NCBI GenBank assembly: GCA_041650175.1
Contig: JBAZLS010000001.1
Location: forward strand, 1-64,000
Source of the DNA: Minisyncoccus sp041650175
Lineage (GTDB): Bacteria; Patescibacteriota; Minisyncoccia; Minisyncoccales; Minisyncoccaceae
Length of the DNA stretch: 64,000 nucleotides
Reading direction: 5' to 3'
The position numbers and the translations under genes are program-made. A model generated the notes under the pieces. The model was not told the DNA's origin and did not search any database. It saw only the letters and a program-made list of their open reading frames with translations. This document shows, piece after piece, positions 52,838 through 60,317 of the stretch. The number at the start of each line of letters is the position of its first letter. Positions within the stretch are counted from its first letter, which is position 1.

Positions 52838-55800
52838 AATATAAATTCTTCAGACAAAACGATAAGCTGACCGTCATCATTAGCTCTATCTGCTGTTTCG
52901 AAAATGCTTTGTAAGTATTTGCTTGGAATAAGTTCTTTTAGCCCAATATATGCATTCTCGGGCTTAGATTTATCTATTTTTAATTCCACAATCTCCTTTA
53001 ATACACCAGTCGGAAGAGCATCTAAGTCTTTAATTGCTCTAATGACATCAATGCACAAGTCTTTTGCCTGTGGATATATTTCACTTAACAATTTAACTCG
53101 ATTTAACGCATCCTGCTTTCTTCCGGCACCTACTGACATTTTTGTATTATCTTTAAATATTTGTTCCTTTAGTAGTTTATATATCAAATCAAAATTAATA
53201 GTTGTCTGCACTGATTCTTCTAATGCAATCACCTGATTAAATAAGGGTAAGGCAACTTGTGGAGACACTATTTCGACATCCTCAGATGTTTTCCCAAAAG
53301 CAAAAACATAGTTTCCACCTTTTTTTGCAAAAGCGACTACACCACTTACATCTTTAACTTTACGGGCAATTCTTGTCCTATGAGGAATTTTTAAGATTTG
53401 CTCCATTATCTCCTTATTATCCTTAATTTTAAGCCACGTATTTCGATATGGAGCGTCCCATGACAAGCTGTCATTTTTAATATTCTCTTCGTTATATTGC
53501 TTTGCGAAATAATTCCTTAAGTCCTCTTCCGATGTTAATGTTTTTGTATCTTCTCCCAACAGAGCATGAATAATATTCATCTTTAAGGTTGATATTGCCT
53601 TCGTTCTGGTTTCTAATTCCCCCGTAACGGTTGGAAAAAAATTATAAATATACAATTCATCAAATACTCTTCTATTTATACGATTAATACGACCAACTCT
53701 CTGAATAACTCTTGTGGGATTATAAGGAATATCATAATTAATTATAGTTCCGGCACGATGCAAATTAAATCCTTCAGAAATAGCATCTGTTGCAATAATT
53801 ATATCAAAATCATTTACTTGCTTTGATACATCTACTCCAGCATCAAAATTTAATTTAATTATCAATTTATTTTCATTGGAAGAATTTTCTGAACTATATT
53901 TAAAAACACGACCAAATCCATCATCTTGTAACCTCTGAAATACATAATTAGCAGTATCAGAAAACTCCGTAAAAATAACTATCTTCCTATTTTTATTTTC
54001 AGATATTGAGTCAGTAATCTTTTGTTTAAAGAACTCATATTTAGGATCATCGATTTTTTTAGACCAATTTGACTCAATCGTTTTTAATAACTGAATGTCG
54101 TACCTTAAATGATCTGCAAATTGAGGCTGTATTTCACTTGCAGGTATTCTAATGAGACCCTTATCTTCTAGTTTATTCAAAACATCTTCTAATTCTTTTT
54201 CATCAAGATCATTTAAATCATCAACCTCTGGTAAAACACCTTTTTTAAATATTGTAACCTCCTGACGATTCTCATACCAATCCAACATTTTTTCTGAAGA
54301 TTTGATCATGTTACTTAAAGATAATTTAAATGCACCGATCGAACTTTCAAATCGACGAACAAGAAGTCGTCTCATGAATTTTGCAAGATTACTCTGTGCT
54401 TGTGTAATTCTTTGTAACTTTTCACTTGAAGACATTCCATCTTCATCATCTTGCTTTACTAATTCTTCAAGAAATTTCGAACCTTGATTAATATAAAGAG
54501 CTACTTTGTATCGTGCCCCAATAAAACTCGTACTTTTATCTTCTGGCGCAATTTTTTCAAGAGTATTTATATATAGATCGAGCATATTTCCCAAATCATA
54601 TTCTAAAAGCTCAGGATCTCTAACTTTTGCAAAGGACACGTCCTGATTTTTTAAATCTTCTCTATATTCTTCAATCTCTTCAAGATCAAGACGAGACCTC
54701 CTAATAATTAAAGGCTCTATCATTTTCCTCAACTCATCAGCAATAAAACTTAATTCATTTTTTATTTCACTGTTATCAGAATTTTCTTTTATGTTTTTTC
54801 CGATATCTCTACGTACAGCCTTGTATCGCTTAAAAAGCATGTGAAATGACATACTAAGATTCTCTACAGTACGAATAGTTGATTGTCCTGGAGTACTAAA
54901 TAATTTAATTAATGCATAGATATCTTTTGGATCATTATTAAATGGAGTAGCCGAAAGTGCCATTACGTAATTTCCTGCACATAGTCGATGAAGTAATTTA
55001 TAATTATCCGTATCTTCGTTCCTATACTTATGAGCTTCATCAAGAATAATTAGAAGCTTTCCATCACCATCACCATGACGTTGCAATGCTTCCTCCACCC
55101 TTCCCGTAGTGTATACAAACCCCTTAAAGTCAAATTCTGACATATAGTCCTTCCATTGACTTTCTAGGTGAGGAGGAGCAATTATTATTGTTTTATACTC
55201 GAGGTTATGAGCAATCGCAGAAGCAACAATACTTTTACCAAGACCTACTACATCTGCAATAATAACCCCCCCGAATCTTTTAATTCTATCTATGCCTAGA
55301 TTAATCGCATCTTTTTGATATTTAAAATCAGAATATTTACCACCAGTAATATGTCCAGGAGTTTTCATATTCTCTATCTCTGTAACAGCAAAATATTCAC
55401 TCAAAACTTTGTAATACATCAAAAGAGGATTTGGTAGTGCATAAAGCCAAATTTTATCTTTGACCTCCTTAATGAACGTTCCAGATGAATCAAGATCTGC
55501 TATTACGATATTATCAGGGTCATTCCAAAATTTTTCAAAATCATCAGAATGCTCTTTATAATAATGGGGTTCTTGAAGAATAAGATTTCTTTCTCCTTGT
55601 CCTTTTAATCCTGAAAAAGTTAAATTACTTGATCCGATTATCACCATGCCTGGCGTAATTCCATTAGTAGAAAACTCTTCTTTGTTATGGAAAATATAAA
55701 ATTTTGAATGATTTGCTTGAGGAGTTTTCTTAATTTGCAGACTTCCATCTTCAATCTTATCTAAAAATATTTCAAAAGCTCTTTGAGATTCGTCGTTATC

Positions 55801-56124
55801 AAAAAAATCAGTATCATTAAAAATCTTTGAAAAACTTTCGATATAATTTTCTTTTACAATAGAGCGAGAAGATATTTTAGTGTCGGTTGTATATGAGTCA
55901 AAATTTAAATCTTTTAGTGTTGAAACTCTATCGATAATTTTCTTATCGATATCCATTCCTACTAAAATTCTAATCTGCTTATCCTTTACCTCATTGTGTA
56001 TATCTCGAAATCCTGAAAAGTAAAAATATCCAACTAAAGCATCTACCCTACTGCAATTAGGTAAAATACTTTTAAGGCTTTGCGAAAGCGTATTGTTTCC
56101 AGTATTTGTTATTGATGTTGGCAT
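52834..56124 (-). CDS. PLD-nuclease/SNF2-type helicase fusion
   Basis: A 1096-residue protein. The N-terminal phospholipase-D-like nuclease domain has HSKFYIFHNKEEF and IIGSSNLTFSGL (HKD-type, near residues 139-170). The helicase has Walker A VVGLGKSIVASAI (near 291), DEAHKYRNED (near 365), SATPFNN, and the second RecA domain with VIQRVGRINRINRR (near 808). It is the translocase/nuclease partner of the overlapping methylase gene. Similar combinations occur in DISARM (separate drmC and drmD genes) and in type I/III-like restriction modules. No drmB homologue is present, so this is a DISARM-like relative at most. Confidence 0.88.
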   Translation of the reverse strand: MPTSITNTGNNTLSQSLKSILPNCSRVDALVGYFYFSGFRDIHNEVKDKQIRILVGMDIDKKIIDRVSTLKDLNFDSYTTDTKISSRSIVKENYIESFSKIFNDTDFFDNDESQRAFEIFLDKIEDGSLQIKKTPQANHSKFYIFHNKEEFSTNGITPGMVIIGSSNLTFSGLKGQGERNLILQEPHYYKEHSDDFEKFWNDPDNIVIADLDSSGTFIKEVKDKIWLYALPNPLLMYYKVLSEYFAVTEIENMKTPGHITGGKYSDFKYQKDAINLGIDRIKRFGGVIIADVVGLGKSIVASAIAHNLEYKTIIIAPPHLESQWKDYMSEFDFKGFVYTTGRVEEALQRHGDGDGKLLIILDEAHKYRNEDTDNYKLLHRLCAGNYVMALSATPFNNDPKDIYALIKLFSTPGQSTIRTVENLSMSFHMLFKRYKAVRRDIGKNIKENSDNSEIKNELSFIADELRKMIEPLIIRRSRLDLEEIEEYREDLKNQDVSFAKVRDPELLEYDLGNMLDLYINTLEKIAPEDKSTSFIGARYKVALYINQGSKFLEELVKQDDEDGMSSSEKLQRITQAQSNLAKFMRRLLVRRFESSIGAFKLSLSNMIKSSEKMLDWYENRQEVTIFKKGVLPEVDDLNDLDEKELEDVLNKLEDKGLIRIPASEIQPQFADHLRYDIQLLKTIESNWSKKIDDPKYEFFKQKITDSISENKNRKIVIFTEFSDTANYVFQRLQDDGFGRVFKYSSENSSNENKLIIKLNFDAGVDVSKQVNDFDIIIATDAISEGFNLHRAGTIINYDIPYNPTRVIQRVGRINRINRRVFDELYIYNFFPTVTGELETRTKAISTLKMNIIHALLGEDTKTLTSEEDLRNYFAKQYNEENIKNDSLSWDAPYRNTWLKIKDNKEIMEQILKIPHRTRIARKVKDVSGVVAFAKKGGNYVFAFGKTSEDVEIVSPQVALPLFNQVIALEESVQTTINFDLIYKLLKEQIFKDNTKMSVGAGRKQDALNRVKLLSEIYPQAKDLCIDVIRAIKDLDALPTGVLKEIVELKIDKSKPENAYIGLKELIPSKYLQSIFETADRANDDGQLIVLSEEFIL

Positions 56125-56125
56125 A

Positions 56126-56332
56126 TTATTTTAAAAGTTCGTTAGTCAAAACACCTAACGCCTTCGATAAACTAGTAATTGTTGAAAGAGTGGGATTTGT
56201 TTTTGCATTCTCAATATTGCTAATAAAAGACTTGTCAACGCCTATTTTTTTAGCAATCTCTAATTGAGTAATATTTTTTTCAATCCTAATCCTTTTAATG
56301 TTTTCTCCCAATTTTTTTGAATCTCTGTTCAT
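56126..56332 (-). CDS. Xre-family controller protein
   Basis: A 68-residue single-domain helix-turn-helix protein: ITQLEIAKKIGVDKSFISNI is a clear Xre DNA-binding motif. Length and position (first gene, one base before the helicase gene) match controller proteins of restriction-modification operons. A perfect inverted repeat over its own -10 element (56352-56373) is a probable autoregulatory site. Confidence 0.88.
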   Translation of the reverse strand: MNRDSKKLGENIKRIRIEKNITQLEIAKKIGVDKSFISNIENAKTNPTLSTITSLSKALGVLTNELLK

Positions 56333-56351
56333 AATAATACTATATCACAAT

Positions 56352-56373
56352 TTGTTGTATTATACTACAACAA
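56352..56373 (-). promoter_or_regulatory. Operator and -10 of the defence operon
   Basis: The 8-bp arms TTGTTGTA and TACAACAA are separated by 6 bases. On the minus strand TATAAT (56359-56364) lies inside this palindrome, 20-odd bases before the Xre start codon. Bound controller would cover the promoter. Confidence 0.7.
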
Positions 56374-56410
56374 AAGACCTTCCTATTATTAAAACAGGAA
56401 GGTCTTTTAT
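56374..56410. terminator. Bidirectional terminator between tRNA-Gln and the defence operon
   Basis: AAAGACCTTCCT and AGGAAGGTCTTT form a 12-bp stem with A and T runs on both sides. It can end the tRNA-Gln transcript before the defence operon. Confidence 0.8.
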
Positions 56411-56457
56411 TATTTAACTTAGGACGCGACTCGTGCGCTCGAACTACGCTCAAACTG

Positions 56458-56476
56458 GTTGCGGGACTTGGATTCG
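56458..56476. repeat. Putative attR: 3' end of tRNA-Gln
   Basis: The second copy of the 19-base direct repeat, here within the intact tRNA-Gln gene. Its partner is at 35412-35430. Confidence 0.7.
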
Positions 56477-56529
56477 AACCAAGATTCAAGGATTCAGAGT
56501 CCTTTTGCCTACCATTAGCAGATCCCGCA
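56459..56529 (-). tRNA. tRNA-Gln (anticodon CTG)
   Basis: Acceptor TGCGGGA pairs with TCCCGCA. The D-arm contains CTAATGGTAGG. The anticodon arm AAGGA-CTCTGAA-TCCTT has anticodon CTG, and the T-arm is CTTGG-TTCGAAT-CCAAG. The U1-A72 end is typical of tRNA-Gln. CCA is not encoded. Its 3' end is duplicated at the far end of the island. Confidence 0.95.
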
Positions 56530-56553
56530 CTAAAGCGGATAAATCCGCCTAAA

Positions 56554-57495
56554 TTAATCTTTTAAATATTTTTTTGTCGCAATATAACTAGAAACTAGAC
56601 CCAACCCTATTCCAAGACCAAATTGTAACAAAATAACCAATAACAAGTTTGTCATATAAATAGAAGAAATGTCAAATCCATCAGTAATACTAAGAATCTT
56701 ATCTTTCAAAGAAAATATAACAACAAGAGAAACAATAAAAGCTACAAGTGAAGCAAAAAAACCCGAAAGCATTCCTTGGATTAAGAATGGTCCACGGACA
56801 AGATTATTTTTTGCTCCTACTAAATGCATAACTTCTATTTCCATTCTTTGAGAATGAATACTTAATCTGACAGTATTATAAGTGATTATTATAGCAATAA
56901 TACTTAGAATAATCGTTGCAATAAGCCCTACATTTTCTACATTAGTAGCAATCTTCGAAAATTTCTCAATAATCAATCCTCTCTTATGGTCATTTACATT
57001 CCTGACATAAGGAGCTACTTCTTCCTTTTTAAAAAATTCTGTTACAGTCGCATATTGTTCTGGAAAATTTGTCTTGATTTTTAAAGAAGCCAAAAAAGGA
57101 TTCACCTGTATTGCTTGCAACGATCGTGAAAAATCATCATTCTCATGGCTTTTTGAAAAAATAGCATAAGCATCTTCAGGAGAAATATATTCTACTGATT
57201 TGACTTCTGACATTTTTTCAACTTGGCTTTTAAAATCTAAGATAGTTTCCCTATCCACGCTTTCTTTGAAATAAACTGAAACATCGATTTTGTCCCTTAT
57301 TTTTTCTGAAAAAAATTTTACTCCTCCTTCAAAAATAAAAAGAGATGTTCCAAGGAGGACAACAACAAAAATAATCAATGCCGTAGCAAAACTTAAAAAT
57401 CCTTGCCTTTTAAAATTTTTCCATCCACCTTTAATAATTTTTTTAGCGAAATTTAACATTTTATCTGATTTTAATAAATTTATTTTGATTTTCAT
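56554..57495 (-). CDS. ftsX: Cell-division protein FtsX
   Basis: The membrane part of the FtsEX complex that activates peptidoglycan hydrolases at the septum. Four membrane helices are visible: one near residue 35-55, then a large extracellular loop (about 60-180), then three near 190-305. FSLKDKILSITDGF lies in the loop before the last helix. The true start may be the Met at 57459. It lies 3 bases after ftsE. Confidence 0.9.
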   Translation of the reverse strand: MKIKINLLKSDKMLNFAKKIIKGGWKNFKRQGFLSFATALIIFVVVLLGTSLFIFEGGVKFFSEKIRDKIDVSVYFKESVDRETILDFKSQVEKMSEVKSVEYISPEDAYAIFSKSHENDDFSRSLQAIQVNPFLASLKIKTNFPEQYATVTEFFKKEEVAPYVRNVNDHKRGLIIEKFSKIATNVENVGLIATIILSIIAIIITYNTVRLSIHSQRMEIEVMHLVGAKNNLVRGPFLIQGMLSGFFASLVAFIVSLVVIFSLKDKILSITDGFDISSIYMTNLLLVILLQFGLGIGLGLVSSYIATKKYLKD

Positions 57496-57498
57496 AAT

Positions 57499-58194
57499 TT
57501 AGATAAAAAACATCCCGTTCTCTTCATCTCTTATTATTCTTCCATCATCAACGGTAATAACCCTTTTCTTGATATTATTAACTATTTCTTTATTATGGGT
57601 AGAAAGAATGATTGTGGAACCAGCTTCATTTATTTTCATAAGTACTTTCATTATATCACGAGAATGATAAGGGTCTAAATTTCCAGTTGGCTCATCGGCT
57701 AATATTATTCTTGGACGATGAATCAATGCTCTTGCAATAGAAACCCGTTGTTGTTCCCCTCCAGATAACTCTTTAGGAAAACGATTTGTTTTTCGAATAA
57801 GACCGACAAGATCCAAAACTTTCATTACTTCATCTTTTGATCCTTTAGTATCTTGTCCTGTTGCCTCCAATGCATAAGCTACATTTTCAAAAACTGTTTT
57901 ATATGGCAATAATTTAAAGTCTTGATAAATAAAACCTAATTGCTGACGGATATTATAAGCATCCTTTTGTTTTATATCAGAAGTATTTTGTCCATAAAAA
58001 ATAACTGATCCGCTTGTCGGCTTTTCTTCACAAGTAATCATTTTTAAAATAGTCGTTTTGCCAGCGCCAGAACGGCCACAAAGAGTTATAAATTCTCCAT
58101 CTTTTACGGTAAAAGAAACCTCTCGAAGCGCAGGTTTTATTTCTTTGCCAATATTAGAAATATAATCTTTAGAAACTTGTTTAAATTCAATCAT
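57499..58194 (-). CDS. ftsE: Cell-division ATP-binding protein FtsE
   Basis: The ABC ATPase of FtsEX, 231 residues. Walker A GRSGAGKTTILKM (residues 40-52), Q-loop FIYQDFKLLPYKTV, signature LSGGEQQRVSIAR and Walker B IILADEPTGNLDP are all canonical. It overlaps or abuts neither neighbour by more than a few bases: one base from prfB and 3 from ftsX, so prfB-ftsE-ftsX form an operon. Confidence 0.95.
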   Translation of the reverse strand: MIEFKQVSKDYISNIGKEIKPALREVSFTVKDGEFITLCGRSGAGKTTILKMITCEEKPTSGSVIFYGQNTSDIKQKDAYNIRQQLGFIYQDFKLLPYKTVFENVAYALEATGQDTKGSKDEVMKVLDLVGLIRKTNRFPKELSGGEQQRVSIARALIHRPRIILADEPTGNLDPYHSRDIMKVLMKINEAGSTIILSTHNKEIVNNIKKRVITVDDGRIIRDEENGMFFI

Positions 58195-58195
58195 A

Positions 58196-59297
58196 TTATT
58201 TTTGTTTTATTTCTTCTTCTATAAACTGATCTATATTACCATTTAAAACATCGTCTGGATTAGTTGACTCTACTCCAGTTCTTAAATCTTTTACTAACTT
58301 ATAAGGATGCAATACATACGACCTTATCTGATTTCCCCAACTAGCAGAAATTTTATCACCCTTTATTTCAGATAATTCTTTTGCCTTGCTTTCAAGCTTA
58401 TATTGATAAAGCTTTGAAGATAATATCTTTAATGCTTTTTCTTTATTGCTCCCTTGAAGCCTTTCTGATTGGCAAGTAACAGTTATTCCTGTCGGTATAT
58501 GAGTAATTCTCACTGCCGATTCCCTTTTATTTACATATTGCCCTCCAGGACCAGAAGCTTTATAAAAATCTAATTTTATATCCTCGCTTCGAAGTCCTAT
58601 ATCTTCATTATCGCTTATTTCTGGCAAAATTTCCACTAAGGCAAAAGAAGTGTGTCTCAGCTTCTGAGCCGAAAAAGGAGACAGTCTTACTAGCCTATGA
58701 ACTCCAGTTTCTTTTCGCAGTAATCCATAAGCAAATTTACCAGATATTTCTATTGTTATTGATTTTAAACCATTCCTTCCTTCAGCTCCGCAATCTCCAT
58801 AAGATTCGTCTATTATCAAAACTTTAAAATTTTTTCTTTCTGAATATCGGCTATACATCCTAAAAAGCATTTGCGCCCAATCTTGAGCATCCTGTCCTCC
58901 TGCTCCAGAATAAATGGAAAGTATCGCACCCCCTTTATCATATTTTCCTTCAAAATAAGATTCTATTTCTTTATTCTTTATTTTTTGATCAATGGCAAAT
59001 ATTTTTTTCTCTAACTCTGAATCAATACTATTATCTTCATTGCTCAATTTTAAAAATTCTTCTAAATCAGCAATTTCTTTTTTTAATCCTTCAAAGAACA
59101 AAAGCTCTTCTTCGCTATCATTGAATTCTTTTGATAAATCAACGGCCCTATTCTTATCTTTCCATAAATCACTTGATTGGATTTCCTGTTTCAAAAAAAT
59201 GATTCTTTCACGAACAGCAGAGATGTCAAAGATGGTCCTCTAAAAAGAGGACCCTGTTTTTCAATTCTTCAATTATTTTTTTACCATCCATTGACAT
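58196..59297 (-). CDS. prfB: Peptide chain release factor 2, with programmed +1 frameshift
   Basis: Terminates translation at UGA and UAA. The main frame (to 58196) carries GGQ in ASGPGGQYVNKRES and the SPFSAQKLRHTSF stop-recognition region. It has no good N-terminus of its own. A short upstream frame starts at 59297 (MSMDGKKIIEELKNRVLFLE, then DHL) and ends at CTT TGA C (59225-59231). Slipping +1 there joins it to DISAVRERIIFLKQE of the main frame, as in E. coli. A purine-rich AGAGGA lies just upstream. A perfect 7-bp hairpin (59234-59253) directly precedes the slip site, which is unusual. Use of UGA as stop confirms code 11. Confidence 0.92.
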
Positions 59298-59386
59298 ATA
59301 ATATTCAATACGATTAACCGATTATTGAATCTCGCCTAGTGAGCAAAGAGAAGAACGAAATAAAATCAAGCACGATGACAGAAAGA

Positions 59387-59501
59387 AAAATTTGTTTGAT
59401 ATTTTCTTTTCCTCGTATAGAGAGGCTGGCTGAGCCGAACTAAGAACAAATTTTTAGCAAAAAATTTATGTCGGGGAAAAGAAAGATATAAAACAAATTT
59501 T
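59387..59501. repeat. Folded repeat, copy E (non-tRNA outer stem)
   Basis: The outer stem pairs AAAATTTGTTT (59387-59397) with AAACAAATTTT (59491-59501) and continues with TTTTCTTTTCCTCG against CGGGGAAAAGAAA. The inner hairpin is AAATTTTT-AGC-AAAAAATTT. Between them is GAGGCTGGCTGAGCCGAACT, differing from copy D by only two bases over the shared 18, while both stems differ completely yet remain paired. Confidence 0.7.
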
Positions 59502-59508
59502 ACATCAG

Positions 59509-59622
59509 GAGCCAGAGGCGAGAATCGCCTTCAGTAAAGTTTACTCTTGCAAACTTTCTTCCGGTCGGGACTCAGTCGGCATTCGCTTACGCTCATATTG
59601 CCTCCTTCCGTCTTCGATTCTC
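59509..59622. repeat. Folded repeat, copy C (tRNA-Thr 3'-end outer stem)
   Basis: The first 19 bases, GAGCCAGAGGCGAGAATCG, equal the 3' end of the adjacent tRNA-Thr (59649-59667). The T-arm part GAGAATCG is repeated inverted as CGATTCTC at 59615-59622, closing an outer stem. The 87-base interior has an inner hairpin AGTTTACTCTTGCAAACT, then GGGACTCAGTCGGCATTCGC, combining the motifs of copies A and B. Confidence 0.75.
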
Positions 59623-59649
59623 TTTCCTTACAAACAATAAATCATCATG

Positions 59650-59721
59650 AGCCAGAGGCGAGAATCGAACTCACAATCTTCTCTTTACGAAAGAGCTGCT
59701 TTACCATTAAGCCACTCTGGC
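59650..59721 (-). tRNA. tRNA-Thr (anticodon CGT)
   Basis: Acceptor GCCAGAG pairs with CTCTGGC. D-arm, anticodon loop TTCGTAA (anticodon CGT) and T-arm GTGAG-TTCGATT-CTCGC are present. The first anticodon-stem pair is mismatched. CCA is not encoded. It lies 5 bases after the DivIC stop codon on the same strand and is probably processed from that transcript. Its 3' end is duplicated 140 bases downstream in repeat C. Confidence 0.93.
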
Positions 59722-59726
59722 ACGGA

Positions 59727-60152
59727 TCATTTTGATGAAAAACTGCTTAATCTTTCAGATATCCAATTGAATAATTCATTCAAAGTACTTGCATTCTTTT
59801 TTTCTACATCCTCACTTTCCTTACTTTCTCCACTATTTTTTTTAATGACAACTATTTGCTCCCCTTCTTTCTGAAGCCCCAATTCTTCTCTAGCAACTTT
59901 CTCTAAATATTCATCACTATAAGTTTCACCTAATTGCATTTTTAATGCCTCTTTTTCTTGGAGGAGACTTGATGCAGTCATATCCAAATTCTTGTAATTG
60001 GAATTTATTTTCGATCGCTCAATAAAAATCATAACATTCGTATAAAGTAAATATACTGCAAAAAGGACAAAAATGATGCCAAAAACCTTTGGTAATACTT
60101 GTTTTGATTTAGTTTTTTTAATCTTTCTTTTTTTGCCTTTTTTTGCTAACAT
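59727..60152 (-). CDS. DivIC/FtsB-type septum-formation protein
   Basis: A 141-residue bitopic division protein. A very basic cytoplasmic N-terminus (AKKGKKRKIKKTKSK) is followed by one membrane helix (about residues 24-44) and a leucine-zipper-like coiled coil. The family motif LEKVAREELGLQKEGEQIV then follows. The acidic, serine-rich C-terminus is poorly conserved. It would bridge FtsL-like and FtsQ-like partners at the septum. Confidence 0.88.
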   Translation of the reverse strand: MLAKKGKKRKIKKTKSKQVLPKVFGIIFVLFAVYLLYTNVMIFIERSKINSNYKNLDMTASSLLQEKEALKMQLGETYSDEYLEKVAREELGLQKEGEQIVVIKKNSGESKESEDVEKKNASTLNELFNWISERLSSFSSK

Positions 60153-60182
60153 ATATTTATATTATAAAACAAAATAAACAAC

Positions 60183-60284
60183 ATGGCTAATAACAAAACC
60201 AAGAAAAAAATAACCAGATTTTTAACTATATTTATTGTGGTTCTGATAATAATTTCAACTATCCTTTCAATAGTAAGGTGGTAA
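60183..60284 (+). CDS. Small single-pass membrane peptide (33 residues)
   Basis: Reads MANNKTKKKITRFLTIF and continues through a hydrophobic helix to IVRW. The lysine-rich start and single helix resemble the tiny DUF4044-like membrane proteins of other bacteria. It is the only plus-strand ORF in this stretch, divergent from the DivIC gene by 30 bases, and ends 33 bases before the lepA stop. Function unknown. It is too short for confident homology. Confidence 0.55.
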   Translation: MANNKTKKKITRFLTIFIVVLIIISTILSIVRW

Positions 60285-60317
60285 TGGAAATATTATATCA
60301 CTAAATAAGATAATCTT

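Larger units (their letters stand above)
35412..56476. mobile_element. tRNA-Gln-bounded genomic island with phage-satellite-like module and defence cargo
   Basis: About 21 kb between two 19-bp copies of the tRNA-Gln 3' end. Contents: OLD-type nuclease, unknown proteins, protease, LexA-like switch, ParB-methyltransferase, terminase pair, serine recombinase, Shedu-like nuclease, Eco57I-type methylase, helicase and Xre regulator. No portal, capsid, tail or lysis gene is visible. Boundaries are inferred from the repeat. The recombinase lies in the middle, not at an end, and serine recombinases seldom use tRNA genes, so two elements (one nested) is a real alternative. Confidence 0.6.
59298..59649. 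other. Gap between prfB and tRNA-Thr, filled with folded repeats
   Basis: About 350 bases with no protein gene. It contains the upstream region of prfB, folded repeat E (59387-59501) and, 8 bases on, folded repeat C with a duplicated tRNA-Thr 3' end (59509-59622). AT-rich sequence follows up to the real tRNA-Thr. Confidence 0.7.

Noticed and set aside
48350..56332. Complete DISARM system
   Set aside because: PLD, SNF2 and methylase parts are present, but the PLD and helicase are fused and no drmB-type protein is seen. I call it DISARM-like at most.
58196..59194. RF2 starting at its internal Met with no frameshift
   Set aside because: It lacks the family N-terminus. The upstream frame with the CTT TGA C slip site supplies it.
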